Shown: positions 21,906-34,739, counted from the first letter of the stretch. The stretch is DNA of 64,000 nt from Isoetes taiwanensis (GCA_021234155.1 JAJEKV010000315.1:60001-124000); one strand, 5' to 3'. The notes: generated from the letters alone by a model not told the origin. Made by a program: numbers and translations.

Positions 21906-24900
21906 ATGCTCGTGTTTAGGCTTCAGGTTATAAGCATTGGCTCATCATTATTAATATTGTTTGTCTCAATAGCAGATACATATGTAGAATAGTTCTCTTT
22001 TTCTGTCAGAAATAGACGAGTCTGCTTGTTAGATCTTAATACAACTCTTCTGTTGATTGGATGCACTTAGACATAATGGAACTCAATCTTGTTATTCTAA
22101 ATCCGTGAAGATTAGATGTTTATTTTGGGGTAGTGTATTATGTAGCCATGTTCTCCTTTGTATCTTATCTTAGGTCTAAATCCATATGACTAAATGGAAC
22201 AAAGGCATGTCACTCTCACTTTGCAAAAAAATGGCATCTGATTTTGCCTGTTGCCTGCATATCCTATAAATTTGTGAGTATATTTTCTGTTGATTCCACA
22301 TTGAAACTAGATATATTTTATCCAAGTGCATATCAATTTATGAGTTTATTTACTGAATACAAATTTGTCGCACTTTATAGTATTATGTTTTTACTGCTAA
22401 TTCTTATTGTTTCTCTTAATTTAGGTAGCCTTGTATTTTCTGTCTGGTTCGGCAGGTATGTTGGATTTATATAAGTTTAATAATTTTGACTGCTCAATTG
22501 CAAATGATAGTAAGACGATGAAGGAATTAATCATATTTGCAATGCTTAATGTATGACGAAGATCTGTAGGAATATGATAGCAAATAAAGATAATGAAGCA
22601 TGAGTCAAGTTGGATGTTTAGGTTCAAACCCTGGTGTTCAGATACCATTAAGGTTGTGATGTAGTTATCTAACTCATCAAATACAGGATAAAGATGTTGG
22701 TAAAGAAGATAGGTGGTACAGAAGTACCAATTGGAGCTTAAGTTTTTTACAAGACTAGTTGTCATTACTCGAGTAAGAATAATGTCTAAGCTTTGTTATT
22801 TTCTCTTGATTAAAATCTTCAATTATGATGGATTGCTAAGGCATGTTTCCTCATCTTGCAGCTAAGAAACCATTCAATACTTGGGACACATTGTTGGACT
22901 CTTGACAGGAAAGACTGATACAAAAAGTTGATTGATATTTGTATTGCCAGCCTTGCTTGAGCTGTTCCAATTTAAATTGGAAGCACATGATGCCTGGCAT
23001 CATTGACATCATTTATGCAATCAACTCTAATGTTTGATGAGGTTTCAATATACAAAACATGAAATGCTTATTGCGGCATGTGAATGGACAAGAACAGCCT
23101 AAGTAAGACTATTTTGCAGAAAATTCATTTAGGCAACAGGAGATCAAGGCATATTATTTGCACAGAGAACAACTTTAAAATGATATATCTCCAGTTTAGC
23201 TGACCAGATCCAACACCTGCAGTTATTACAACACTATCAGATTTCAACTTTAATGCACAGGAAATCCATTCTTGTGCCACGAGATGGCTATCTCCACCTA
23301 ATGAGTGGCTAGATGAGGTTTTGCTTAGATCTAACATCCTCCGCATCTAGTGTTGTTTTTGCATTGACAACTTGCAGGAGCCTAGAATTTTCCAAAGGTA
23401 ATTGTGATATATTACTCAAATGTATTTACACACATTTATAGAAAAATTACTTTCAAAGATAGGATGAATATAGCCTTAAATACATGAGTTTGAATGTAGA
23501 TAGAAATCAGATCACCAGCCTCTCAAGCAAGTGATGAGAATAGATTTTTTCATGTAATACATGCATCAAGGCTCCTTTTGCTTGTTCTAAGGCTTAAACC
23601 GCTCAATATAAGCTATGCTATTTTAATTTACTCAAAAGAACATCCAAGTCGAAAATATCTCGATTCCATGAGATCTGGCAAACATTTTATTTTATCAAAT
23701 ATGTGATCGTCTACTAGATTTTGACATTAATATACATGGGAGAAACAACTTTCATCAAAGTACTTGCGAGTTAAAGATTCTAGTAGAACTTTCAAGGCTT
23801 TTATTTTTTCACTTGAATCCTACATATTTTTCTCGGCTCCAACCACAATTAAAATATAGATCGAATTCAAATTAGTCTTACCGGATATCATGGAAGCAAA
23901 TCAGCCTCGAACAACAGTAAGGTCATATATTCCATTCGAACTGCCTGAGTAGAGTACAGATCCTCTTTTGAGTGTGGAAGATCTACTATCTGATATGCAA
24001 GATATAAATGGGGCTCAAATGCATATTCAAGAATACTTGCACATATGACATTATCACCCTTTGAAAAGAACAGTACACCCCTCGCATATAACGTGGAGAA
24101 AAATAGGAAAATAAAGAAAAATCACATCACAAGGCGCATTAAAGACCCCATTTTAGCTCTAAGGCTCACTGTAAGACACACATATAGAATCCACCACACG
24201 CACCATAGCATTTTCCACACATATGCTCCCCATCTTATCTAGACAGTACGTCGTCTAGAACCCCCTCCCCCCATGGTGGATCCATTATAAGGGATAAAAC
24301 TGCAAGCATACAAGGATCCATTAAGTAACTAGACTGTTGGTACCTGCCTACCACTGTTCATACCAGTGGCATGCACAACCTCACCAGTACCTAAAGATTC
24401 CATCCAAACATGCCACGCTTGTCTAAACACTTTCATAAAACTCCCTTTAAGCTTTGAGTACCCCATGTCCTCTTCTTTGCAATAAAACTCACAGGCTTCG
24501 GTACCATAGAGAGTATTTTGCAGAGTCTAGTAGGCATCCCCGCTGTAACTAGACTACTGATTAGCATATGACATTGTCCCATACCAATGCACAACTTTTC
24601 TCACTAGTTCAGAGGGGTCTCTATTTAAGGTGAACCGTGGCTTACTATAATGTTCTTTTATAAGAAGACCCAGAAGGGGAAAGTTTTATCACAGGTAGGA
24701 ATCCACTAGCTTGTTTAGCAATGGCGTAACTAATACTACTTCTGCCCTGCAGTAGCAACATACATTGCATAGTATGAAACTCCATTATCAATTGGAATTT
24801 ACTCTTTGGGTTTTGTCTCCTTTCCAGAAAGTAGATACTGCCATGAATAGACTATTATCTAGTAGTATCAAGGGTTACCCACGCAATTTTGCAAATTCAC

Positions 24901-25267
24901 ACCTCTTATAACTGAAAATCCCAGCCGATTCTCTCCAAAGTTTAGCTTCTGGATTCACGTTTCCTTCTCTGCCCTTCTGTTGTATTCCTCCCAGTCTGTG
25001 TTAATTTTGCAGCCACCGCATCTTCTAGTACAGTCTCTCACCAACGTGGTAAATCCACATGGTCTCCACCCAAAGGGCAGGTGTTAGAGACATCATAAAA
25101 TATGGCCTTAAGAATAATTTAGTGCACCCCTAAATCAATGCCCTTATGATAATACAACCCACAAGGCTAAGGCCACATCCAACCTAGTCTACAATATTGT
25201 GATACGCAAACCAACAATTAGAACTAGGGGACCATGCGACCATCAAATATTTCTCAACATCCCATAC
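21906..25267. other. No recognisable gene
   Basis: About 3.4 kb without a supported gene. Short frames exist (22244-22474 +, 22421-22765 -, 23125-23346 -, 24045-24242 +), but none shows a domain. A phrase reading IQYLGHIVG near 22876 recalls gypsy RT but stands alone. Confidence 0.35.
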
Positions 25268-25417
25268 CGTAGGAATATTAAATTATGCCATTAGCATGCA
25301 TGCAAATTGAAATGTAAAAATATCTGTATAAAATTGGGCGTAACAAAAATATTTAATTACGCCAAACATTAGCATACATGCAAAGTCAAATACAAAAATG
25401 GTCTGTATAAAGTTGGA
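25268..25417 (+). repeat. Two-copy tandem repeat, unit of about 75 bp
   Basis: GCATGCATGCAAATTGAAAT...CTGTATAAAATTGGGC (25268-25338) is repeated in diverged form to 25417 (GCATACATGCAAAGTCAAAT...CTGTATAAAGTTGGAC). Confidence 0.7.
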
Positions 25418-25424
25418 CATAACA

Positions 25425-25809
25425 CCTGGCCAATAATAGCTACTTATTATCTTGAAATAGATTTTTATGAAACCTGCATGGCTAGCTATTCGGCTACTGT
25501 TGTGTCATGAAAAATTAGCTTTGTCATTCTCGATGATTCTGGCACGTATAGCTTGTTTCTATGGTACAAAAGGTTGCCTTCCTTCTTAAGATGTTTGAAG
25601 GCCTCTCTTTCTTTGTCTGTTCTTCCCTCCTTGAAAAGGCTCGCCCATACTTCTTGTAAAACCCTGTCTGTTAGCAAGGTTTCTGCTATTCTTCTTGCCA
25701 AACTCACTGGTGAATGTTGATATAGCATTGCAATGTACCCTTGTTGTTAAAGGGTGCCTTGAGAGTGCATCTATAACACATTTAGTTTGCCTGATTCGTA
25801 TACTATCTC
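25425..25809 (-). pseudogene. Chromovirus pol fragment (RNase H to integrase linker), inverted
   Basis: A minus frame at 25728-25486 contains FKHLKKEGNLLYHRNKLYVP and KLIFHDT, homologous to 2500-2640 of the first chromovirus (EGGNLLYY.KK, RKLILNDT). Nucleotide similarity continues to about 25425 (CAAGATAATAAGTAG.TATTATTGGCC). The 5' side is cut at 25809 by the LINE and resumes at 32291-32490, where the RNase H block of the same element lies. Confidence 0.8.
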
Positions 25810-26565
25810 CCCCCTCCTTTTTTTCTTTTTGTAGAAACGACAGTAGTATTATATTACATGCAAAGATACATAGTAATACAAAAACTCAGAGAGGATATGT
25901 GAAATAAAGGCAAAGGGCATAGCCAACTAGGCCTAACACTCCACAAAGTTTAATAAAAAACAACTACAACTCTTTTTAGAAATTGAGTGAAAAACATTAT
26001 AGCTACGGAAGATTCAGAGTACTATAAAAACTGCAGATTTCATATCCACATCAATCCAAAATGTTGTCTCATTGGTCCAGGATCCCATCCAAGGTAATAA
26101 TGGCATACGCATCTTCTGTGTGTAAAAATAACAGTTGATCGAGCTCCCGGGGTCCATATGCTGAAGAATCAAGGATATGCAAGATTGAATCCCAAAGAAA
26201 TTTTCACAAATACCAAGCTTTTCCTGAAAGTAATGTTTGAGCTCAGGTTTGAAGCGCTAGATATCGTCATCCGCCAAAATCTTCTTCAAAGTCTTAACTC
26301 CAATAATCTCAGTTTTGATCCAGTAAAGAGCCACAATAACTTCTTGGTGAGTAAGGGCAGCCGTGTCTGCTGGGACCTCCCTCGCATGACCACCCTCCAA
26401 GTGTTTTCTAACCAGATAATCTGTCAACAGCATCAGACAAAAATTGTTAAGGTGAGATGAAGAAAATGAGAAAAAACCTTGAAAGGAACCCAAGGAGTCC
26501 AAATTTCGGTCATAATTAGACCCTTTTAGCATTCTATGTGCCATAGCAGTATCAGCCAACTCCAA

Positions 26566-27932
26566 CTACAGAGATGCTTTTAAAGAGTTCAGATCTGGTG
26601 GGGTCTGATTGATGGCCACACTATTCCTATGTTTCCAGATTGCCCATAGACATAGTGTTCTAATTGTACCAAGAAAGGAAGAATCATGCCGGAGAAAGGA
26701 GAAAAGCTCATCTTCACGTGTTGGGATAGGGCCTATATAGGCACTTATCCACGTCCAAAGGGGGAAAGCCAGGGACAAATGAAAATATGTGTAGAAGGTT
26801 CAGCTTGACCACAGCCTAATGGACACCCGTCAGAAATATGATCATTATATTTGGCTAGATATACTTTTGTTTTGAGGCTCTTGTTAAGGAGTAGCCATCT
26901 AAATAGAATGATTTTCTTTGCACATTGTAGCTTCCATCCTTTTCTAATGATGCTGACTGCCTCAGTCTCTGAACATCTCCATTAACTGGAGACCTCTAAC
27001 ATATGGGTATCTAATAGAAGAGAGTAAACCTTAGCTACCTGGTATCCCTTTTCACCAAGGACCCAGTTGTTTCCCTTTACCTCAGCAACTGCACCTCTAT
27101 CGTGCTGAGTCAAAGCCTGATAGATATGCCTTTCTTGGTGTTATGGACTTTTCCAACCATCTGCATTCCTCATACTACCAATTGTATCTAATCCTTTGAG
27201 TTTCCATTCTTTATATTTCTTTGGATGCTAAGGCAAGACACCATCTATTTCTTTGACAGGGCAAGCTTTAAAACACAAAAACTCTCGGTTCCAGGCCTGT
27301 ACAATCCTCCTCATAATGACAGATGTACCTGGACTTAGATTTAGCTGAAAATTTGCTGAATCAGAAAACTGATGAGGGATGGATGGACTGCTTACTAAGG
27401 AGCTTTTCCCAATCCAATATTTGATTAAGAGGAGAGCAGGAGATTTTACTGGGGAGAACAGAGCTCTCCACACCAACTTGGCTGCTAGGGCCTGTGATTG
27501 AAGGAATAAGTCTTTACATCCCAGTCCCTCTCTTTTTCTGGGTAAGGCCAGGTTTTGCCATGCCACTATATGAGAGCCTTGCCATATGAATTCTCGCATG
27601 ACTGTTTCCAATTCCAGATAAGACTTCTTGTCTGCGATTGCTGATGAGAACAAAACATGGGAGCTAGCAATAATGCCATTGACAACCTCCAGCCTCCCAA
27701 CCAAAGAAAGCTTCTTGGAATACATCTGTAGTTTCTTTTTCATTCTAATAACTATGGGCTCCCAAAGACCATGCAAACTCATATTTAAGGCCAGAGGTAG
27801 ACCTAACAGTTTAGTAGCAGATTGGTGTCCAAAAACTTTTATTCCTTCTATAGAGTCTATCTGACTGTCAGTGACTATTGCACATTTATCCTTGTTCAAC
27901 ATGCCACCTGAGGCTCTACCAAACTTCTCCAT
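26566..27932 (-). pseudogene. LINE ORF2 C-terminal part (RT thumb and zf-RVT)
   Basis: Frame 27932-27228 (234 codons) continues RT with SGGMLNKDKCAI, TKLLGLPLALNMS and KLSLVGRLEVVNGIIASSH, standard in plant LINEs. About 27060-26800, in changing frames, lies a zf-RVT-like stretch (KIILFRWLLLNKSLKTKVYL, DGCPLGCGQAEPSTHIF). Frame 26778-26566 ends the ORF with LWAIWKHRNSVAINQ, the usual WxIWK.RN motif. Confidence 0.85.
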
Positions 27933-28760
27933 TGCAGAGAGGAAATGTTATAGATTGTCATCCTGTTCTTTAAAAACACAAAGGTATCGTCTGCATATTG
28001 CATTATTGACAAGGATTCACCTATACCTGGAAGCTTTAGATTATTGATCTTACCCTTCTCTTGCAACAAGGTGGTAATCCTAGTCACCATCTCTGCAACT
28101 ATTATGAAAAGATAAGGAGCTAAGGGGCACCCCTGCCTGATCCCACGTTTGCACTCAAAGAAAGGAGTTGGTGATCCATTTATGAGCATAGCCAAGCACC
28201 CTGCAACATTGAATCCTGCTACTTTATTAATTACAACCCTTGAAAAAACAACCTGTGCCATGGCTCTGTAGAGGAAATTCCAATCTATGGTATCATATGC
28301 TCTTTTGAAATCCAACTTTAGCAGCATACATTTTTGGTTTGAGATCTTATTCCAGTGTAATCCCTCATATGCCCCTATAAAATTATCAAGAATACTTCTC
28401 CCTGGAAGAAAACCCGACTGAACTGGATTAATTTTCGTCTGAATTTTTTTTTTTAAATTTATTAGCTAAAATTTTAGCTAATATTTTGTACGTGACATTG
28501 GTCAATGAGATTGGTCTCCAATCAGAGAATATGGCAGGCTTTTCTATTTTTGGCACCAAGGCAATCAGTCCAGCATTGATTGCTGGATGTAATTTATCTG
28601 CCTCCCAAGCACCCTGGATAAAAGTGGTAACGTCCTTGCCCATAAAGCCCCAATTTGTAGAATTGAGGTGGCAGCCCATCAGGCCGGGCTTTTGCCATGA
28701 GCCATACCTTTTATGACCCCATAGATCTCGGCCTCAGATGGTGTTGCAAGAATCTGTGTA
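27896..28760 (-). pseudogene. LINE ORF2 reverse transcriptase core (YADD), frameshifted
   Basis: Frame 28679-28428 reads INAGLIALVPKIEKP and FSDWRPISLTNVTYKILAKI, the first RT blocks. After a shift, frame 28327-27896 has LDFKRAYDTIDWNFL, RGIRQGCPLAPYLFIIVAEM and QYADDTFVFLK, with the catalytic YADD at 27997-27986. These are the diagnostic blocks of L1-type RT. The core motifs are intact; only the reading frame is broken. Confidence 0.9.
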
Positions 28761-29206
28761 TCATCGATAGGCTCATCTTTTGGTCCAAGAGAGTCAAAGA
28801 AATCCTGGAGATAGAGATTATTTACAGGTCTGACAGCAAATAGATCTCTATATTTGTTGAAAAACAGAATTTGGATATCCTCTTGTTGGGAGAGACAGTA
28901 CTAATTTTCATCTTGCACTGAGATGATCCCATTGTTCATTAGTCTGCTTTTGGCAGTTCTGAAAAAGAACTTAGAGCTGCAATCATCCATTGAGTTGATA
29001 TACAGATATCTGCTCTTAATTGCTAGGCTTTTGGCCTCATGCTCTTCTATCAATTTGACCTTCCTTTCCAAAGTTTCTTCTCTTCACTGCAGAAGGATAT
29101 TATTCTTGTCCTAAAAAAGATTCTGTCTGGTGTCCTTTATTTCCAAATATACCTCATTTTTTCCTTGTCTCTTTTTTTTGTTCCAATCTTTGCCCCTTTG
29201 TTTAAT

Positions 29207-29830
29207 CTAGTTTTTCACCTGCTTGGTTCTGCTTACAAACTCCTTCATAGAGCCACTAGCATTTAAAGCGTGCAAGGAGGTGTAAAAACCTTTAAAATCT
29301 TCACACAAAGACTTGTTATTCAATAGATTAGTATTGAACTTAAAGGGCGTGTCAGAAAATCTTATGTGGGGAAGCATGCCCGTGTCTAAAACTTGGGGAA
29401 AGTGATCTGAGATGGAGTTACTACAGTCATTGCTGACAATCAGGTGATCCCATCCCACTAAGGTAGATATTTTTGTGTAATATCTATCCAAAAAAATAGA
29501 ATAGTCAGTCAAAACCTTTTCTCTTGTTACTCCATGAATATGTGTTAGATGAGGATGGTACCTGGTACACAAATTGTTGCATTAACTTGTCCCATTGTAA
29601 TCTTTCCCGTTTGGACATATTAATCTTTTTCCCTGCTTTTTGTTCCCAAGAGGGAGTATTATTAAAATCTCCACTTAATATCCAGTTGTTAACAGTTTGT
29701 CTTGATAACCAATCTGTCATGTCTTTCCATTGCACTTCTCTTTCTTTAGGGGAAGTAGATGCATAAAACATTAATTATGCTTAATTGCTCATTCTCTACT
29801 TCCAGGAACACTACTTGCCATCTGCCCGAC
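29207..29830 (-). pseudogene. LINE ORF2 endonuclease domain, frameshifted
   Basis: Minus frame 29771-29505 reads NNWILSGDFNNTPSWEQKAG and later TYSWSNKRKG, the GDFN and W motifs of apurinic-type endonucleases. Frame 29572-29207 carries SNSISDHFPQVLD (the SDH motif), VLTDYSIFLDRYY and downstream linker. The two frames overlap with a shift between them. This enzyme nicks target DNA to prime reverse transcription. Confidence 0.82.
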
Positions 29831-30357
29831 GGGTGGCCATAAGAGCCCATCAGCTTGGACCCATTCCATGCAATACAAATCCCATCCCTTTTGCCATCTG
29901 TTGAGGACCATATCGAATTCCCATTGGGAAAGATTCAATTTCCCAGATTTGAGGCCTCAAAGCAATTAAGGCCCTTTTTCAAAGCAATTAAGGCCCTTTT
30001 TCTCTTCAGAGGACCTTTAATACCTGTCACATGTTAGCATGCCCATATTCACTTGGAATGTAGACCTTCTTTTGTCTCTTCTTCATCTGTGGGAAAGGGG
30101 TAACACAATTTTGCTCAGCCAGTTCCTTAACAGAAACTTCAAAAGCCTCAAACCCTACATCCTCATCACTCCTCCCTCCATCATCCCAGAACTTACCAGA
30201 CAGCTTGGAGGAAGGGTCCTTAAGATCTTTGAGTTGTGCAGCATGTGTTTTATAGACCTCCTATGGAGGCTCTTCCTCCTGGACAGTGGGTTGGGGAAGC
30301 TCCCTATACTCGATTACTGAATTTCCTTTTGTGATTCCATTTGGGAAGAAACCTCAA

Positions 30358-32046
30358 TTAGATTCTTGGCTTCAATTCATTGTGTCTTATTGATGTCTCC
30401 ACAATTGTCTCAGCAGCTCCAATCTCCTTTTGAAAACGTTCTACAACCGGAAGGGGAGAAGCAGCTGGAGATTCAACTGGATAGGACTTTGGAGAACTCG
30501 GTCCTCCCATGTCTTTGCTACCAAGGGATTCATCTGAAGAAGAACACTCCTTTACCAAAAGCCCAGAAGGTTCATTTATTGTAAGGGACATGGACCTCAG
30601 TTCATGTGTCGGGACAATAGTTGAAGAATTTGCCTCCAAAATTCCTTTACCCTTGGAAGCAGGATTGTTGAGCACCTTCACTTTAGACAAATCCTCCAGA
30701 AACTGCACCTTTTTCTTCCATTCACTTTTCTGCTTTTTTTCTGAATTTTTTCAAATTCTACCTTTGCCTTCTCTTTCTCCTTTTCAGCTCTGATCCTTTG
30801 TCTCCTTCTCCCTCTTTTTTCGGTGCCATTCTTATTTCGCCTGGGCCTTTCCTGCCTGCCTTTAGAAGGAGTAATCCAACTCACTTCCTTTTGATTATAA
30901 TTTCCCACATTATGTGACTGGGATATTACCTTCTCTTCTTTTGTCCCCTAACACACCCGCCCCCCATGGAGCCGAATTCCACAAGCTGAGCATGGTTGTG
31001 GAAGACCCTGCCATGCCAGATTCAGGATTTTGGAATTTCCAAAGTAGTCCACAAAGTTTATAGAGTCTGGGATTGGTTTGAGCATATCAATTTGTGCCCA
31101 AAATCTAGGGGCTTTGTCCTGGGTTACCTCCCATCCTATGAGATTCCAAGTCTGTTGGAATAGAGTGAGCAAAGATTGCTCATTCCAGTACATGGGGTTT
31201 AAACCGTGTAGTGAGGTCCAGGCTGGATGAAATAATTCAGTGAAGTTTTGTGGCTCAAATGATGGATACCATTTCTGGAGAAAACCTGAGTGTTAGTCTT
31301 CGAGATGGTACCTTGCTTAAGAAGCATAGTGACCGTCTGATTATTCCCACATTCTACTATGAAGAATAAGAACTCTATCCAGTAAATACTTTTAATTGAA
31401 ATCCCTTGTTCTATCCTCTCTAATTCATTCTTAAGGAACTGAAGACGGACTCCTTCATGACGAATACATCCAATAAGACCCCGGGACTTTAAAAACTTCA
31501 ATTTACTTTCGACAGCAGCATTTCTAAGGGGCTTACCAACAAATGCAGGTTCCTTTGCGGCCTGCAGCTCCTTAAGCACATGTTGCTGCACCTCATTAGC
31601 ATAATCCAAACTTTGTTTAACCACTCCTTGCTGGCGCTGCAGTGTTCCAACTCCAGATGCTCTTCTGGTGTTCACTATATATGGAAGCGAGGTAAGAAAA
31701 TCTCCAAATGTTACAAAATCCGTACCTGTTTTCCCTTCTCAAGCGCAGCCAAATGACCAGTAATCTCACGGATCTGGTTATGCCCTTTCTCACTCAAGGT
31801 ACGGACCAAATCCATAATCTCCCCTATTTTATCATTATTCCTTTCTGTCCCTGTCACATCCTTTTCCCTCAAATCTGCCACTTTTTCCACAGTTCTCGAT
31901 TGCTGTCCCATCTGTCCCATCTGTATCAAATCTTTACTCATTCCCACACTCTGACCCATAATTGCTCCTATTTTTTCCCCTTTTTTTGTTTTCCTTTGAA
32001 CTCTGTCACTATCTGACCTCTGAGATCTAGCTATAAACTTTAACAA
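30358..32046 (-). pseudogene. LINE ORF1 (coiled coil plus CCHC zinc knuckle), broken
   Basis: Pieces in order: 32046-31711 (Lys/Glu/Gln-rich, likely coiled coil), 31675-31199 (158 codons, including LKFLKSRGLIGCIRHEGVRL), 31193-30948 (81 codons) and 30708-30358. The 81-codon piece ends in CSACGIRLHGGRVC (30992-30951), an exact C-x2-C-x4-H-x4-C zinc knuckle, preceded by AQIDMLKPIPDSINF, as in plant LINE ORF1 proteins. ORF1 would bind element RNA. The last piece is Ser/Pro-rich. Stops and frameshifts separate the pieces. Confidence 0.75.
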
Positions 32047-32290
32047 TTATTTTACTCTTTACCCAAGAACAATGAGTGTGAAAAACTCCCGCAGCACTTG
32101 CATTTCTATCCCCTACAAACTCCCCAAGCAAGATTCAAGAAGTTCTACCTCAGATTGAGGAACCAAGGAAAATATGGGTGTAAATAATTCTTCTGGGAAG
32201 AATCAATTGTACACCAAACTCTCCCATAGATGGGCACTCTCACCTTCGAGCCATCCACAGGAAAACCTATCTCCCTCGATCAAAATTGTC

Positions 32291-32490
32291 GATTCGTATA
32301 CTATCTCAAAGTCATACTCCTCCAGGAATTCCATCCATCTTCTCTATCTTAGACTAAGATGTGGTGGGGTGAAGACAAATTGAAGACTTTGGTGGTTGAT
32401 GTCTAACTAGAAGTTTCTTCCCAACAAATAGTATCTCCAAATTTTAAGTGCTTTTCTAATGCTAGCAACTCTTGGTCGGGATTGGATAGC
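32291..32490 (-). pseudogene. Chromovirus RNase H fragment, inverted (other side of the LINE)
   Basis: The reverse complement reads ALKIWRYYLLGRN, then [18 protein letters not shown] up to the LINE target site. The same [13 protein letters not shown] block is at about 2280-2315. Joined with 25425-25809 it makes one inverted element; the LINE sits in the codons after DFEI. Further 5' sequence is replaced from about 32500 by another retroelement. Confidence 0.82.
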
Positions 32491-32499
32491 GAGTCTCGA

Positions 32500-32765
32500 C
32501 ATAGCTTGTGGAAAATGGGCATTTGGCTCCTATAATATTCTATTTAATTGGGAAGATATTAATACTGTAGTACTGGTTAGATAGAAGAAGAGGTTGAGAG
32601 AGGCTCATGAGTACTTTAGTTATAGACATGGTTCTGATCCGGGTGGGGTCCTTTGTACTTAAAATTATATCCGATCCATGAGGGATCTCTGTATTGTAAT
32701 TTTTCTTATCTGGTCAATACAGTAACTTCTTACCTTTAAAAAAAATAATAATAAAAAAAATCTCA
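32500..32765 (+). mobile_element. Poly(A) retroelement 3' end, + copy
   Basis: The sequence from GCTTGTGGAAAATGGGCATT to the A-rich tail (32740-32760) aligns with 16895-17285 in reverse and with 35560-35835. It shares GAAGAGGTTGAGAGAGG and ATCCATGAGGGATCT. The conserved frame carries a stop before KKRLREAHEY and ends at the family's usual stop. It is 5'-truncated and inserted beside or in the inverted chromovirus. No target duplication is evident. Confidence 0.7.
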
Positions 32766-33059
32766 TACTGATGTCTGTCCAACTTGCTTGTCCCTTGCAA
32801 AAAATGAAAATCATTTATTCAAGAACTGCCTATGGTGTGAATGGACATTAGAAATTTGCTCTCTGATATTAAACCTTCATCTACCCATTGAGAAAAGTAA
32901 TCAAGCCTTCTTTCTACCATATCAGCCAAGGCATTAGAGTTTTTATATTCTCCTATAGAGATTTGGAAGGCCAGAAACGATCTGGTCTTCAATGATAATA
33001 TTATATGGCCCCAGGCCATAGTCTCTCAACTGAATTATGATGTATATTGGATTAATAAA
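32766..33059. other. Unassigned spacer
   Basis: A minus frame of 66 codons (33019-32819) reads GEYKNSNALADMVERRLDYF and later FLMSIHTIGSS; I do not recognise it. It lies between the retroelement tail and the first MULE copy. Confidence 0.3.
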
Positions 33060-34739
33060 GTCTTCTCATAATTACTTTATGTCTGCAGGAAAAATGTTCG
33101 TGCTTACACGAAGAATTGTATGGCCAAACAAGACTTATGAGGAAATGGAAAGATGGGCAACAGAATTTCTGCAAAGGACTAAATCCCATCATTTTGATGA
33201 AGACTGCCATTGTTCCTGCTCATGTGGATTGGACCTGGACTCCAAGCGAGCCTCAATTTGCCAAGCAAAGGATGCCTCAAATAGATACAACTATGCTATG
33301 ATTGCTTCTTGTTCATGCATATACTGTGATCTTACTTGAACCACCAAAGGAGCTGACCCTCTTGACATATAACAATAATCTCTCAAAACTAAATATAACA
33401 CAATACTTTCAATTAAAAAAAAAAACAAATGACAAGAGGTATGATTCTTCCTCAACTTTTAAAATATGCTCTATGTGCATTGAGTTGATTATCGGGTATG
33501 CTTGTGCAGGTTCTATCTTTTCACACTCATCGTCTTCGATGAGTATTGCAATGGTCCACATGTTTTAACCAATTCTCAAAAGACTAGACCTATAACACAG
33601 CAGATGCAAGCCCTAAAGGATTCTTTATGCCAAGATGATCATGATTGGCTTCCTTCTTGCATCATTACAGATGATGCCGATGCTGAGATTAAGGTCATGA
33701 AAAATTTAACTTGTTAAACCTTGAACCTTGTTCCATATGTACTAACCTTGTCTATTCATATAGGTTTTCCCTAGTGTGCCATTTGGCATGTGAGGAGAGC
33801 TTGGATTAAGTGTTTGCATAAGAATGTCAAGAACAAGGTGGCACGAAACGAAATGTTCAAGGAACTTGGTAATATTATGTATAGAACAAAAGGTTTTCTA
33901 GGAGACAATGAATATAGTGAAGAGTATAGGGAAGCTGTAAAGAAAGTGGCCACTAAGAAATTAGAAGACCTGGTGAGAAAGTATCCTCAATACCCTAAAT
34001 TGGTGGGCTACATGAGTAAGGAGTGGATCAAAAACATTCATCAATGTGTATTGGCTACAAGGATGTACGCCCACTCTAACCAAGAGGCCAATGCTGCCAT
34101 AGAGGCATGGCATTGTGCCCTGGGAAGGCGCATGGGCATTTCTAAACGTGTACTTCGAGGAAGGAAGATTCATTGGCTGCTCTACATTTTCTAGCCAACA
34201 ACGTGGCGACACGCATGGCATACATTAGATTTGGTTCTCTATCTTATTTGGATTTTGCCCTCATATAATTCTCTTATCTTCTAGGTCCATGAAGGAAGCC
34301 GGCTTTGTGGTAAATACCTCCCAGGAAGAAATATTAGAGTGCGGCATACGAGGTGCAAGGAAGATTGCTGATGAACATGTCACATTTACCAACTTCGAGG
34401 AAGGTGAGATAGAAGTACAAAGTGAACATACTCTAGGGCAAGATCGATACTTTATAAACGGGGCAGACAAGAATTGGGCATGTTGTAACTGCCCTTGAGG
34501 AGCCAAGGGCAACTTGTGTAAACACCAGGTTAAGGTTATACAAATGCTGGACAACTACAGGGATCAAGATCTCTTACAAGTGCTTGGATCCCAATATGGA
34601 ACAATTGGTGGAGGCATGGACCGCTTGAGGCCATATGAGGAGATAGTTCATGAGGAGGAAAACCCATGTGAAGATGTGGCTGAGATTATGAGCTTGGGAG
34701 AGGAGTCTCTCCCAAAAGGAGGGGAGAATTAACTTGGAT
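33060..34739 (+). pseudogene. MULE-type transposase with SWIM zinc finger, copy 1 (main part)
   Basis: The copy shows the DDE blocks of plant MULE transposases. The first Asp is in VFDEYCNGPHVL (about 33525-33565). The second is in ITDDADAEIKVM (33665-33700). The Glu is in AAIEAWHCAL after KCLHKNVKNKVARNEMFKEL. Then come GFVVNTSQEEI, DEHVTFTNFEEGEIEV and the SWIM finger CCNCP...GAKGNLCKHQVKV (C-x-C...C-x-H, about 34475-34540). Damage: the donor at 33706 reads TT instead of the GT at 36830, and a deletion near 33780 removes the ISHVRRAW start. A stop also lies inside the SWIM finger. The protein would cut and join element ends; no terminal inverted repeats were found. Confidence 0.8.

Larger units (their letters stand above)
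25810..32290 (-). mobile_element. L1-like LINE, about 6.5 kb, with 17-bp target duplication
   Basis: GATTCGTATACTATCTC occurs exactly at 25793-25809 and 32291-32307, bracketing a minus-strand LINE whose T-rich run (25812-25834) is its A-tail in reverse. Inside, in order on the minus strand, are a coiled-coil/CCHC ORF1, an endonuclease, an RT with YADD, and an RT tail. Length and order are those of a full-length plant L1. Several frameshifts and stops interrupt both frames, so this copy is inactive, but the intact target duplication suggests a rather young insertion. It split an inverted chromovirus. Confidence 0.9.

Noticed and set aside
22860-22930. IQYLGHIVG-like phrase resembling gypsy reverse transcriptase
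   Set aside because: Only nine residues, with no other pol block nearby.
30678-30908. Arg/Lys-rich minus frame that could be a nuclear protein
   Set aside because: It lies inside the LINE between the ORF1 zinc knuckle and the Ser/Pro-rich end and is part of that element.
33037-33339. Cys-rich reading CHCSCSCGLDLDSK as a zinc finger
   Set aside because: A competing frame (VPAHVDWTWTP) is equally conserved among the copies; I could not decide which is coding.
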